This document shows, one piece after another, positions 1 to 7,929 of a stretch of DNA of 64,000 bases. The stretch comes from Bacteroidota bacterium (lineage in GTDB: Bacteria > Bacteroidota > Bacteroidia > Bacteroidales > F082): the NCBI GenBank assembly GCA_016845175.1, contig JAERTD010000013.1, positions 1 through 64,000 of the forward strand, written 5' to 3'. Numbering within the stretch: the first letter of the stretch is position 1; each line of letters opens with the position of its first letter. The notes under the pieces are model-generated. The model worked only from the letters and a program-made list of their open reading frames with translations, was not told where the DNA came from and did no database searches. A program made the position numbers and the translations under genes.

Positions 1-810
1 TGGTTTTTTATCACGCTTAGTTTGGAGTCCAGTATCATTCCTATCACCGACCTCATGATGGAACAAAGGCTGTACCTGCCATTATTTGGGTTTTCCCTGG
101 CCATCTCAATGGCATTGTTTGTTGTATTGAAGGAAAATATGGTCAGGTTCATGGCAATTATTATCCTAATTTCGATCATCTTGGGAGTAACAACTTACCA
201 AAGAAATTTCGATTGGAAAACCAATCAAAGTATCTGGCTCAAGTGTCTGGAAGAAACCCCGAACAATACAAGAGCATTGGTATATGTAGGTCGGTCCATG
301 GCTGTTCAGGATCCCCATCAAGCCCTGAATTATTTTAATCAGTCAATTGCTGTGGATTCAAATTACTATCATGGTTGGTTTAACCGGGGTTTGATATATT
401 ACGACAAGCGTAATTATGATGAAGCCCTGGATAATTTTAATCGGGCACTGTCCATTGAAGGATTGCATCACGATTATATCTATTATCTGATGGGCGCCTC
501 ATATCTCTATAAAAAAGAGTATGGCGATGCCATTAGTTACCTTGACCAATACATTAACAAAAACCCAAATGATCCCAAAGCCTTTATGTTCAGAGGAGAG
601 GCGCATTACTTTAAGGGAAACTACCTGGAAACAGCTTCCGATTTCAAAAGTTCCTTAAATCTGGATGCCTCTACAATCAACCTTTATCTGAACTTAGTAG
701 AAGTATATTACAAACTTGGTGACAAGGAGCAGATGAGATACCATATTGAAATTGCCAAGCAAAAAGGTCTTACAGTTCCCGTCACTTATACCGATTTCAT
801 ACAGGAATAA
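1..810 (+). CDS. Membrane TPR protein, 5'-truncated
   Basis: The reading frame is open from base 1 (W-F-F-I-T-L-S before the TTG at 22), so the gene starts outside the window and only its C-terminal part is present. The visible part begins with a luminal or periplasmic stretch, TDLMMEQRLYLPLFGF, of the kind seen in large polytopic TPR proteins of the DUF1736/TMTC type. Two hydrophobic segments follow (about residues 20-60 after the TTG). The remainder is about five tetratricopeptide-like repeats, with signatures such as YYHGWFNRGLIYYDKRNYDE and PKAFMFRGEAHYFKGNYLE. TPRs mediate protein-protein contacts; related proteins are suspected glycosyltransferases or assembly factors. The catalytic part, if any, is missing here, so no specific function is assigned. 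Confidence 0.75.
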   Translation, partial: WFFITLSLESSIIPITDLMMEQRLYLPLFGFSLAISMALFVVLKENMVRFMAIIILISIILGVTTYQRNFDWKTNQSIWLKCLEETPNNTRALVYVGRSMAVQDPHQALNYFNQSIAVDSNYYHGWFNRGLIYYDKRNYDEALDNFNRALSIEGLHHDYIYYLMGASYLYKKEYGDAISYLDQYINKNPNDPKAFMFRGEAHYFKGNYLETASDFKSSLNLDASTINLYLNLVEVYYKLGDKEQMRYHIEIAKQKGLTVPVTYTDFIQE

Positions 811-845
811 TTATACCTTTTTTAAGCAGCCTTTCGCCTATCTTA

Positions 846-853
846 TATCTTTG
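846..853 (+). promoter_or_regulatory. Candidate -7 element TATCTTTG
   Basis: TATCTTTG matches the Bacteroidota -7 consensus TAnnTTTG and lies 16 bases before the ATG at 870. No clear TTG was found at the -33 position, so only half of the promoter is supported. Confidence 0.3.
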
Positions 854-869
854 TTGAAAATAAATTTGC

Positions 870-1391
870 ATGGATTTGTCTGAAATCATTAATGCTGAAA
901 TGTCACGTGCCAATGTGGATTTTATCGTGGGTTTGGTTGAAAAAAAGCCGGCACTTTTTAATGACATCCTGGCTTTGGTTTTGCGTAATGAGGAGCCTGT
1001 GTCCAGAAGGGCCTTTTGGGTTTTGGATCATTGCAGCGATAAACATCCTGAACTCATGAAGCCACATCTCCTGGCCTTATATGAAGCTTTACCTGCTTTT
1101 GAAACAGATGCCATGAAGAGACATAGTCTCAGAATTATACATCGTTATCCCATCGAAGAAGCTTATATGGTGGATCTGATGGACCGTTGTTTTAGGTTCC
1201 TGATGTCGACTACTGAACCCATTGCTGTGAAACTGTTTTCCATACATATTTTATATGCTATTTCGCAGAAAGAACCCGGTATTAAAAATGAGTTGGCAGC
1301 CTGTCTTGAATTTCAAATTGAAGAAGGAAGCCCGGGTGTTAAAAACATTGGTAATCGTATTTTGAGGAAGATACGAAAGGAGCTCGGTTAA
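870..1391 (+). CDS. HEAT-repeat-like hypothetical protein
   Basis: This 173-residue soluble, all-helical protein has no signal peptide or membrane segment. It reads as a short array of HEAT/ARM-like helical pairs, for example RRAFWVLDHCSDKHPEL, AMKRHSLRIIHRYPIEEAY and VKLFSIHILYAISQKEP. Such arrays usually act as protein-binding scaffolds. Bacteroidota proteins of this type are sometimes labelled adenylosuccinate lyase in databases, but none of the lyase signature residues are visible, so that name should not be used. The gene stands alone between the TPR gene and lemA, with a candidate -7 element just upstream. Its function is unknown. Confidence 0.75.
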   Translation: MDLSEIINAEMSRANVDFIVGLVEKKPALFNDILALVLRNEEPVSRRAFWVLDHCSDKHPELMKPHLLALYEALPAFETDAMKRHSLRIIHRYPIEEAYMVDLMDRCFRFLMSTTEPIAVKLFSIHILYAISQKEPGIKNELAACLEFQIEEGSPGVKNIGNRILRKIRKELG

Positions 1392-1493
1392 CCACCATAC
1401 TACTCATAGGCCGTCCTTTATAGCTTAGAAATCATATTTATTTATCCATCAATCCTTTTTTTTATAAATTAGCTTTCCCAAAATTTGAGGTAA

Positions 1494-2084
1494 ATGAAAA
1501 GGTCGTGGATTATTATTATAGTGATTGTATTGGCTGTATTGCTGTTATACAGTTCTTTTAAAAGCAGATACAATATGATGGTTACCAGCGGCGAAGCAGT
1601 TGATGCCCAGTGGTCACAAGTGGAGAATGTGTACCAACGCCGTGCCGACCTTATCCCCAATCTTGTGGCCACCGTTAAGGGCTATGCCGAACATGAGCAA
1701 TCCACCCTGGAAGGTGTTATAGAAGCCCGTTCCAAGGCCACATCAGTCAATATCGATGCCAACAATCTTAATACAGGCACATTTCAGGCATTCCAACAGG
1801 CACAGGAAGGCTTAACTCAGGCACTATCAAGGCTGATGGTAGTGGTTGAAAAATACCCCGATCTCAAAGCCAACCAGAACTTTCTTGAATTACAGGCCCA
1901 ATTGGAGGGGACAGAGAACCGAATTACAGTTGAACGTATGAAGTTTAACGAGACCACTCGCAACTACAACACTTATATAAAAAAGTTTCCTAACAATCTT
2001 TTTGCTGCTATATTTGGCTTTGAGCAAAAGCCTTATTTCTCAGCACAATCAGGCGCAGATAAAGCACCCGAAGTCAAGTTTTAA
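1494..2084 (+). CDS. lemA: LemA family protein
   Basis: A 196-residue LemA-family protein. An N-terminal membrane anchor (about residues 3-22) is followed by the family signature: YN, then AVDAQWSQVENVYQRRADLI with PNLVATVKGYAEHE immediately after. The rest is a long helical bundle ending FNETTRNYNTYIKKFPNNLFA, which is typical of the family and near its usual length. LemA proteins are inner-membrane anchored and of uncertain role; they commonly sit beside TPM-domain proteins, as here. The two TPM genes follow on the same strand at gaps of 31 and 48 bases, so an operon is likely. The ATG at 1494 places the anchor directly at the N-terminus. Confidence 0.93.
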   Translation: MKRSWIIIIVIVLAVLLLYSSFKSRYNMMVTSGEAVDAQWSQVENVYQRRADLIPNLVATVKGYAEHEQSTLEGVIEARSKATSVNIDANNLNTGTFQAFQQAQEGLTQALSRLMVVVEKYPDLKANQNFLELQAQLEGTENRITVERMKFNETTRNYNTYIKKFPNNLFAAIFGFEQKPYFSAQSGADKAPEVKF

Positions 2085-2115
2085 GTTTATTTAGTGTTCA
2101 CTAACATTTACTACT

Positions 2116-2559
2116 ATGAGTACTTCTGCACGCACATTTTTTTCAAAAGCCGAAAGAGACGAAATTAAAAGAGCCATCCTGAATGCTGAAATGGACACTT
2201 CAGGAGAAATCAGAATTCACATAGAAAGCATATGCGATGAAGAGGTGCTGGACCGGGCTGCATTCCTGTTCAAGAAGCTTAAAATGGAAAAAACCGAATT
2301 GAGGAATGGGGTGTTGTTCTATCTGGCCGTTGACAGTCAAAAATTTGCCATCATTGGGGATTCAGGAATCAATGCTTCCGTACCTGAGGACTTCTGGGTA
2401 AATATTAAGGAACAAATGCGTACAAAGTTTCAGGCAGGAGAGTTTACAGAGGGGCTCATTGAAGGTATTAAGGAAGCAGGTATCAAACTTAAAAAGCACT
2501 TTCCGCATCATCTGGATGACATCAATGAGTTGTCTGATGAAATATCATTCGGAAAATAA
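2116..2559 (+). CDS. TPM domain protein, no signal peptide
   Basis: A 147-residue TPM (TLP18.3/Psb32/MOLO-1) domain protein. The visible signature is SGEIRIHIESICDEEVLDRA near the N-terminus, then a conserved strand LRNGVLFYLAVDSQKFAIIGD and helix GLIEGIKEAGIKLKKHFP. There is no signal peptide or membrane helix, so unlike the next gene it is probably cytoplasmic or peripheral. It is the middle gene of a lemA-TPM-TPM cluster found widely in Bacteroidota. TPM domains have been linked to phosphatase activity and to photosystem repair in plants; the bacterial role is unsettled. Confidence 0.88.
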   Translation: MSTSARTFFSKAERDEIKRAILNAEMDTSGEIRIHIESICDEEVLDRAAFLFKKLKMEKTELRNGVLFYLAVDSQKFAIIGDSGINASVPEDFWVNIKEQMRTKFQAGEFTEGLIEGIKEAGIKLKKHFPHHLDDINELSDEISFGK

Positions 2560-2607
2560 TTACAGTCAGATTTCGTTACACTAGTGCATGATAAACCAAA
2601 ATAGAAT

Positions 2608-3414
2608 ATGGGTAAAAAAATCCTGTTATTCCTCTTTAGCATATGTTTAGTACTAAGCCATGAACAAAGCTTTGCTGACATACCCCCAAAACCTTCCAAA
2701 GCAAGTCTGGTCAATGATTTTTCCAAATTACTTAGTCAGCAAGAAGTCAATCAACTGGAACAAAAACTCCACAGTTTTCATCACACCACCTCCAATCAGA
2801 TCCTGATCATCACTGTGGATAATATCGCAACCGAAACACCAGCTACTTTTGCTTTTGGCATTGGTGAGACATGGGGTGTAGGACAACAGGATTTCAACAA
2901 TGGAGTGGTTATTCTTGTCAACCCTAAATCCGAGCAAAATCAAAAAGGACAAACCTATATAGCTGTGGGTTATGGACTGGAGGGAGCCATACCTGATGCT
3001 ACAGCCAAGAGAATAGTTGAAAATGAATTGATTCCAGCCTTCAGGCAAGGTGACTATTTCAGGGGACTTGATCAGGCGACCACCGTATTGATGGAACTTG
3101 CTGCAGGTGAAATAACAGCAGAAGGATATAACCGAAGCAAAGGTGGCCATTCCTTCGCTAATTATATGCCTATACTCATCATCATTATTGTTGTGATTCT
3201 TATACGCATGAGTCGTCGCCGTTCTGATGGTATGGGTAGCCGTAGCGACCTCCCCTTCTGGACAGCACTCTGGTTGGGCAGCACCATGAACAGCAGATCC
3301 CATGGAGGAAGCTGGAATAGTTTTGGTGGTGGAAGTGGATTTGGCGGTGGTTCTAGCTTCGGTGGTTTTGGTGGTGGGAGCTTTGGTGGAGGCGGTGCTG
3401 GCGGTAGCTGGTAA
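2608..3414 (+). CDS. TPM domain protein with glycine-rich tail (YgcG-like)
   Basis: A 268-residue exported membrane protein. It has a cleavable signal peptide (about residues 1-24, ending QSFA-D), a TPM domain (about 25-175, with SKLLSQQEVNQLEQKLHSF, VGQQDFNNGVVILVNPK and YGLEGAIPDATAKRI), one transmembrane helix (about 190-206), a basic stop-transfer SRRRSDG, and a C-terminal tail very rich in Gly, Ser and Phe. This layout (signal, TPM, TM, glycine-rich tail) is typical of YgcG-type proteins encoded next to lemA. The glycine-rich run accounts for the low-complexity DNA at 3300-3411. Confidence 0.9.
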   Translation: MGKKILLFLFSICLVLSHEQSFADIPPKPSKASLVNDFSKLLSQQEVNQLEQKLHSFHHTTSNQILIITVDNIATETPATFAFGIGETWGVGQQDFNNGVVILVNPKSEQNQKGQTYIAVGYGLEGAIPDATAKRIVENELIPAFRQGDYFRGLDQATTVLMELAAGEITAEGYNRSKGGHSFANYMPILIIIIVVILIRMSRRRSDGMGSRSDLPFWTALWLGSTMNSRSHGGSWNSFGGGSGFGGGSSFGGFGGGSFGGGGAGGSW

Positions 3415-3623
3415 TCCTTAACTGGAATTGCTTCCTTTTCCCTTTATATTCAATAGTTTTTTATTTCATAAAGTGCAAGAATCAGGCACTTTAGATGCTT
3501 TCCTGACATTCACTTTTTTTTGTTATTTTTTAACAGTAATTTGTATCTGACTGATATTAGGCATATTCAGTTCTATTCAGGTATTTTATTACCTAATTAT
3601 TCAATTTATCTTGAAAAATTCAA

Positions 3624-3631
3624 TACTTTTG
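3624..3631 (+). promoter_or_regulatory. Candidate -7 element of the act operon
   Basis: TACTTTTG matches TAnnTTTG. It lies 85 bases before the preferred actA start, leaving room for a leader. The -33 TTG is not obvious at the expected spacing. Confidence 0.35.
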
Positions 3632-3633
3632 AA

Positions 3634-3649
3634 CTTCCAAAATTGGAAG
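3634..3649. promoter_or_regulatory. Inverted repeat at predicted act transcription start
   Basis: CTTCCAA at 3634-3640 and TTGGAAG at 3643-3649 are perfect inverted repeats separated by AA. The repeat begins 3 bases after the TACTTTTG element, so it would cover the predicted transcription start. It could be an operator for a dimeric regulator or a 5' RNA hairpin. No T-run follows, so a terminator is unlikely. Confidence 0.4.
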
Positions 3650-3715
3650 AATTAACATAATTTTAACAGTCAATATTTTTAATAAATATCTGTTTAGTTG
3701 ATTAATCTCTACACC

Positions 3716-4906
3716 ATGATCATAAACGGTTTTGTTCCCAAAAAACCTTTTGCGTTGAAAGGCTTTTTGACCACCGGGGCCCTTTCCCTTCTATTATTTT
3801 TTAGTTACACCACATTCGGACAGTCGGCAGAAGCTGAAAAGAACTTTGCAGTTTGTAAAGCCTGTCACACAATTGGTGGTGGAAAGCTGGTAGGTCCCGA
3901 CTTAAAAGGAGTTACTGAGAAATATGATGAGGAATGGCTTATCAAATTCATTCAAAACTCCACTCAGCTCATCGAATCGGGCGACGCCCAGGCCATTAAG
4001 GTTTTTGAGGAATTCAACAAAATCCCCATGCCTCCCAATGCCTTATCGGATGAGCAGGTTAAGGATTTGTTATTATACATTGCCAATGACGGCAAAGTTT
4101 CCGGATCAGCAGAAACTGCAGTGGTGGAAACCGAAGCTGTTGAAGATGTTAATGAATCAGCCGAACAATTGCTGGCTGAATTGAAGAGAGATGATGCACG
4201 TAATATGCAAACTACCTTTGTAGTATTGCTCATCCTCCTGCTCATCAGCGTTTTTGACCTGGTTGTTATTCGCTTAATTAAAGCCAAATGGATTCATATC
4301 ATCATTATATTGATCTCCGTGGTGGTGATGGGTGAAATCTTATTTGTTGAAGCTGCTGCCTTAGGGCGCCAGCAGTATTATCAGCCCGAACAACCTGTAT
4401 GGTTTTCACATAAAGTTCATGCAGGTCAGAATAAAATCGACTGTAAATACTGTCACTTTACCGCTGACAAAAGCATGCATGCAGGTATCCCACCGGTGCA
4501 AGTTTGTCTGAACTGCCATAACCAGGTAAGAGAAGGTAAAATTACCGGCACCGAAGAAATCGCAAAGATTCATCAGGCCGTGGCAGACAATAAACCCATC
4601 GAATGGATCAAAGTTCATAATCTTCCAGACCATGTATATTTTAATCATGCCCAGCATGTCAATGCAGGAAAAGTGGATTGTAATGATTGTCATGGTGAAG
4701 TAGAGAAAATGGACGAGATCATCCAGGTTGAAGACCTGAGTATGGGCTGGTGTGTGGAATGCCACCGAACTACCGAGGTTCAATTTGCTTCCAATAAGTT
4801 CTATGAGCAATACCTCAGCACCCACGAAAAACTCAAAAACGGGGAACTGGACAAGGTGACTGTTCAAACCATGGGTGGTGATGAATGTCAAAAATGTCAC
4901 TACTAA
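3716..4906 (+). CDS. actA: ActA, multihaem cytochrome c subunit of alternative complex III
   Basis: ActA carries electrons from the iron-sulfur subunit of ACIII towards periplasmic acceptors. The ATG at 3716 is preferred over a TTG at 3698 because it puts the hydrophobic signal sequence near the N-terminus (396 residues). A monohaem cytochrome c domain comes first (CKACH at about 47, probable Met ligand in IPMPP). Two membrane helices follow (about 166-188 and 192-216), then a pentahaem domain with CxxCH at about 243, 264, 322, 346 and 391. The topology places both haem domains in the periplasm, with six c-type haems in total. Rhodothermus ActA is described as pentahaem, so the N-terminal monohaem domain is an addition to that core. 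It is the first gene of actABCDEF. Confidence 0.92.
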   Translation: MIINGFVPKKPFALKGFLTTGALSLLLFFSYTTFGQSAEAEKNFAVCKACHTIGGGKLVGPDLKGVTEKYDEEWLIKFIQNSTQLIESGDAQAIKVFEEFNKIPMPPNALSDEQVKDLLLYIANDGKVSGSAETAVVETEAVEDVNESAEQLLAELKRDDARNMQTTFVVLLILLLISVFDLVVIRLIKAKWIHIIIILISVVVMGEILFVEAAALGRQQYYQPEQPVWFSHKVHAGQNKIDCKYCHFTADKSMHAGIPPVQVCLNCHNQVREGKITGTEEIAKIHQAVADNKPIEWIKVHNLPDHVYFNHAQHVNAGKVDCNDCHGEVEKMDEIIQVEDLSMGWCVECHRTTEVQFASNKFYEQYLSTHEKLKNGELDKVTVQTMGGDECQKCHY

Positions 4907-4951
4907 TACCTATTCAATAAAGCTTTAAATCATTCCATTTATTTAACTATC

Positions 4952-7897
4952 ATGGAAAAAAAATACTGGCAAAGTCTAGAAGATTATAAGGACTCACTAA
5001 AGAAAACCACTGAGAGTAAAGCAGAAGCTGTACCTGAGTTTTCCATTGAAGGCCTTGACGAATCTGAAGTAAAAGGGCAATCAAGCCGAAGGGATTTTCT
5101 TAAAATGTTAGGTTTCTCGGTCAGTGCAGTGGCTCTGGTATCCAGCTGTCAAATGCCTGTCAGAAAAGCCATCCCACTCTTAAACCAACCGGAAGATCTC
5201 ATCCCAGGTGTACCCAATTATTATGCTTCAACCTTCTTTGACGGGGTGGATTACTGCAGCATTTTAGTAAAAACCCGCGAAAACAGACCCATTAAGATTG
5301 AAGGTAATAACTTATCGCCTCTGTCAATGGGAGCAACTTCTGCAAGGGTACAGGCCTCTGTGCTCAACCTGTACGATGACGCACGGCTTAAAGATCCCAT
5401 GAAGGAAGGAAAAGCTGCTAAATGGGAAATGCTAGACAAGGAAGTGGTGAAATCACTGGAAAACCTGAGGGCCATCAACAGAAAAGTAGCTCTGGTCACC
5501 TCCACCATCATTAGTCCTTCTACCCGCACCTTGATTGAAGAGTTTACCAAGACTTACCCCAATATCGAATGGATCACTTACGATAGCATCAGTGCCTCAG
5601 CTTTGCTAAAAGCCAACGATATCAATTTTGGTCAGGCCACTCTACCAAGCTATAATTTTGACAAAGCCAATGTCATTGTAGGCTTCAATGCTGATTTTCT
5701 GGGCAACTGGTTGTTACCGGTAACCTATACCAAACAATATTCCAGTCGTAGGAAATTAAACAAAGCGAACCCAAGTATGTCTCGCTCCTATCAGTACGAA
5801 AGCCGTTTATCACTTACCGGATCCAATGCTGATATCAGATACGGTATCAAACCTTCTGAGGAGGCAGTTGTTCTGCTTAATCTGTATAATAGAATTGCCA
5901 AGGCCACAGGACAGCCCACAGTTTCTGTGGGTAAGGCCAGTGTAGAAATTGATCAGGCTGCCAACGATTTGCTTAAAAACAAAGGCAAATCTCTGGTTGT
6001 TTCGGGCACCAATAGTCTGGATATACAACTAGTGGTCAATGCCATCAATCATATGCTTGAAAACTATGGCAAAACCATTGATTTGAGCAAGCCTTTAAAC
6101 ATTCGTCAGGGTGACGAAGCAAAAATGCAACAACTTGTTTCCGAAATGAATGCCGGAAACATTCACGGCATGCTTCTGTACAATGTCAATCCTGCTTATG
6201 ATTATCCTGATCAGGAAGCCTTTAAAAAAGGATTGACTAAAGCGAAGCTTAAAGTCGCTTTTAATGACACCATGGATGAAACCGCCAAATTGTGTGATTA
6301 TGTCTTAACTACCAATAACTATCTGGAATCATGGGATGATTCTGAAGCAGTTAAAGGTATCTATAGCATGACACAACCTACGGTTCGTCCCATATTCAAT
6401 ACCCGACAATTCCAGGACAGCCTTCTGTTGTGGTTGGAAAAGGGAATGGATTTCTCCACTTATATGGAACAGTTATGGGCCAAAAAAATAACTGATGAGG
6501 CCATGGAAGTAGGTGATTTCACTTCTTTCTGGAACCAGTTTAAACATGACGGAGTGTTCCATCACGAGACCGAAGTTGACCATCCTGAATTTAAAGCCAC
6601 AAACCTGAAAGCTGCACCAGCAGCAAAAGGCGGAATGGAGCTCGTACTCTATGAAAAAATATCCATTGGTAATGGCAAATACACCAATAACCCCTGGTTA
6701 CTGGAAATGCCTGATCCAATCAGTACAGCCACCTGGGACAACTACTTGACCATCTCACCTCAATATGCTGAAGAACAAGGTTTAGCCAAAGAAGATGTGG
6801 TTACACTTAATGGTTTATTTGAAATTCCTGTGTTGGTACAACCTGGTCAGCCTTATGGTACCGCGTCATTGGCCGTAGGATTTGGAAGAACCGATGCTGG
6901 AAAAGCAGCTGTCGGTGCAGGTCAGAATGCCTATCCCCTGATGCATATCAATAAGGATAGTTTCCAAATGGGCGGACAAATCATCAATGTGGAAAAGGTA
7001 GCTGGTAAAAATTACCCACTGGCCTTAACCCAGATGCATCACGACATGGAAGACAGACCCATTGTTCGTGAAACTACGCTGGCAGAATACAAGAAAGATC
7101 CAAGTTCAGGAAATGAACTGCATGCCTACGATGAGGAGCACAATGCTACCTTATATGGTAAAGTTGATTTTGACGGCATCCACTGGGGCATGAGCATCGA
7201 CTTAACCAGTTGTACCGGTTGCGCCAACTGTGTTATTGCCTGTCAGGCTGAGAATAATGTAGCCGTAATTGGTAAGGAACAGGTAAGAAACCGTCGTATT
7301 ATGCACTGGATGAGAATTGATCGCTACTTTTCAAAAGATGAGGTCAATCCGGAAGTTCATCATATGCCGGTCATGTGCCAGCATTGCGACAATGCACCTT
7401 GTGAAAATGTTTGTCCGGTGGCTGCCACCAACCATAGCAACGAAGGCCTCAATCAGATGGCCTACAACCGTTGTATCGGAACCCGTTACTGTATCAATAA
7501 CTGCCCCTATAAGGTAAGAAGGTTCAACTGGTTCGAGTTTGCCAACAACAACAAATTCGATTACAATATGAACAGCGACCTGGGTAAGATGGTTCTCAAT
7601 CCTGATGTTATCGTTCGTCAGCGTGGTGTGGTTGAAAAATGCTCTTTATGTGTACAACGCTTGCAGGAGAAAAAACTTACTGCTAAGATGGAGAATCGCA
7701 GCCTGGTTGACGGCGAAGTTCAGACTGCCTGTTCACAAAGCTGTCCTGCGGATGCGATACAATTCGGCAATTTGCTTGAAAAAGATAGTGTGGTGGCTCT
7801 TAACAAGGAGGATGAACGCACCTACCACTTAATGGAGCACCTGCACACACTACCTTCTACCAGTTATCTTACCAAAGTAAGAAACACAGAAGCATAA
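4952..7897 (+). CDS. actB: ActB, molybdopterin-oxidoreductase-like/iron-sulfur subunit of ACIII
   Basis: A 981-residue periplasmic ACIII subunit. An extended 45-residue N-region precedes a twin-arginine motif SSRRDFLKMLG (R46, R47), typical of the Tat-variant molybdopterin family. The hydrophobic stretch ends VSSC (C66), which fits a lipobox, so lipid anchoring is plausible. Residues about 70-740 resemble the molybdopterin oxidoreductase fold; in characterised ACIII this half carries no molybdenum cofactor. From about 745 comes a four-cluster ferredoxin-like half with CTGCANCVIAC, CQHCDNAPCENVCPV, CIGTRYCINNCPYKVRRFNW and CSLC...CSQSCPADA. It relays electrons from the quinol site to ActA. It lies 45 bases after actA. 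Confidence 0.95.
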   Translation: MEKKYWQSLEDYKDSLKKTTESKAEAVPEFSIEGLDESEVKGQSSRRDFLKMLGFSVSAVALVSSCQMPVRKAIPLLNQPEDLIPGVPNYYASTFFDGVDYCSILVKTRENRPIKIEGNNLSPLSMGATSARVQASVLNLYDDARLKDPMKEGKAAKWEMLDKEVVKSLENLRAINRKVALVTSTIISPSTRTLIEEFTKTYPNIEWITYDSISASALLKANDINFGQATLPSYNFDKANVIVGFNADFLGNWLLPVTYTKQYSSRRKLNKANPSMSRSYQYESRLSLTGSNADIRYGIKPSEEAVVLLNLYNRIAKATGQPTVSVGKASVEIDQAANDLLKNKGKSLVVSGTNSLDIQLVVNAINHMLENYGKTIDLSKPLNIRQGDEAKMQQLVSEMNAGNIHGMLLYNVNPAYDYPDQEAFKKGLTKAKLKVAFNDTMDETAKLCDYVLTTNNYLESWDDSEAVKGIYSMTQPTVRPIFNTRQFQDSLLLWLEKGMDFSTYMEQLWAKKITDEAMEVGDFTSFWNQFKHDGVFHHETEVDHPEFKATNLKAAPAAKGGMELVLYEKISIGNGKYTNNPWLLEMPDPISTATWDNYLTISPQYAEEQGLAKEDVVTLNGLFEIPVLVQPGQPYGTASLAVGFGRTDAGKAAVGAGQNAYPLMHINKDSFQMGGQIINVEKVAGKNYPLALTQMHHDMEDRPIVRETTLAEYKKDPSSGNELHAYDEEHNATLYGKVDFDGIHWGMSIDLTSCTGCANCVIACQAENNVAVIGKEQVRNRRIMHWMRIDRYFSKDEVNPEVHHMPVMCQHCDNAPCENVCPVAATNHSNEGLNQMAYNRCIGTRYCINNCPYKVRRFNWFEFANNNKFDYNMNSDLGKMVLNPDVIVRQRGVVEKCSLCVQRLQEKKLTAKMENRSLVDGEVQTACSQSCPADAIQFGNLLEKDSVVALNKEDERTYHLMEHLHTLPSTSYLTKVRNTEA

Positions 7898-7929
7898 GGA
7901 TTAAAAAATAATGCACAAAATCTGAAACA

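Larger units (their letters stand above)
3415..3715. other. Regulatory gap before the act operon
   Basis: About 300 AT-rich bases with no convincing gene. Near the 5' end there is a small hairpin (AAAGTGC at 3470-3476, GCACTTT at 3486-3492) without a clean T-run, possibly a weak terminator for the TPM gene. A short inverted repeat (AGGTA/TACCT, 3579-3594), a TACTTTTG element (3624-3631) and a 7+2+7 inverted repeat (3634-3649) lie near the act operon start. Confidence 0.6.

Noticed and set aside
2728-3303. 191-codon open frame on the minus strand
   Set aside because: It lies wholly opposite the well-supported TPM gene, starts without a promoter or ribosome-binding site, and its product resembles no family.
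3300-3411. Repetitive GGT/GGA-rich DNA
   Set aside because: It is the glycine-rich tail of the TPM protein, not a separate repeat element.
4406-4900. 164-codon minus-strand open frame within actA
   Set aside because: It is a shadow of the multihaem coding sequence; no start signals or family features.
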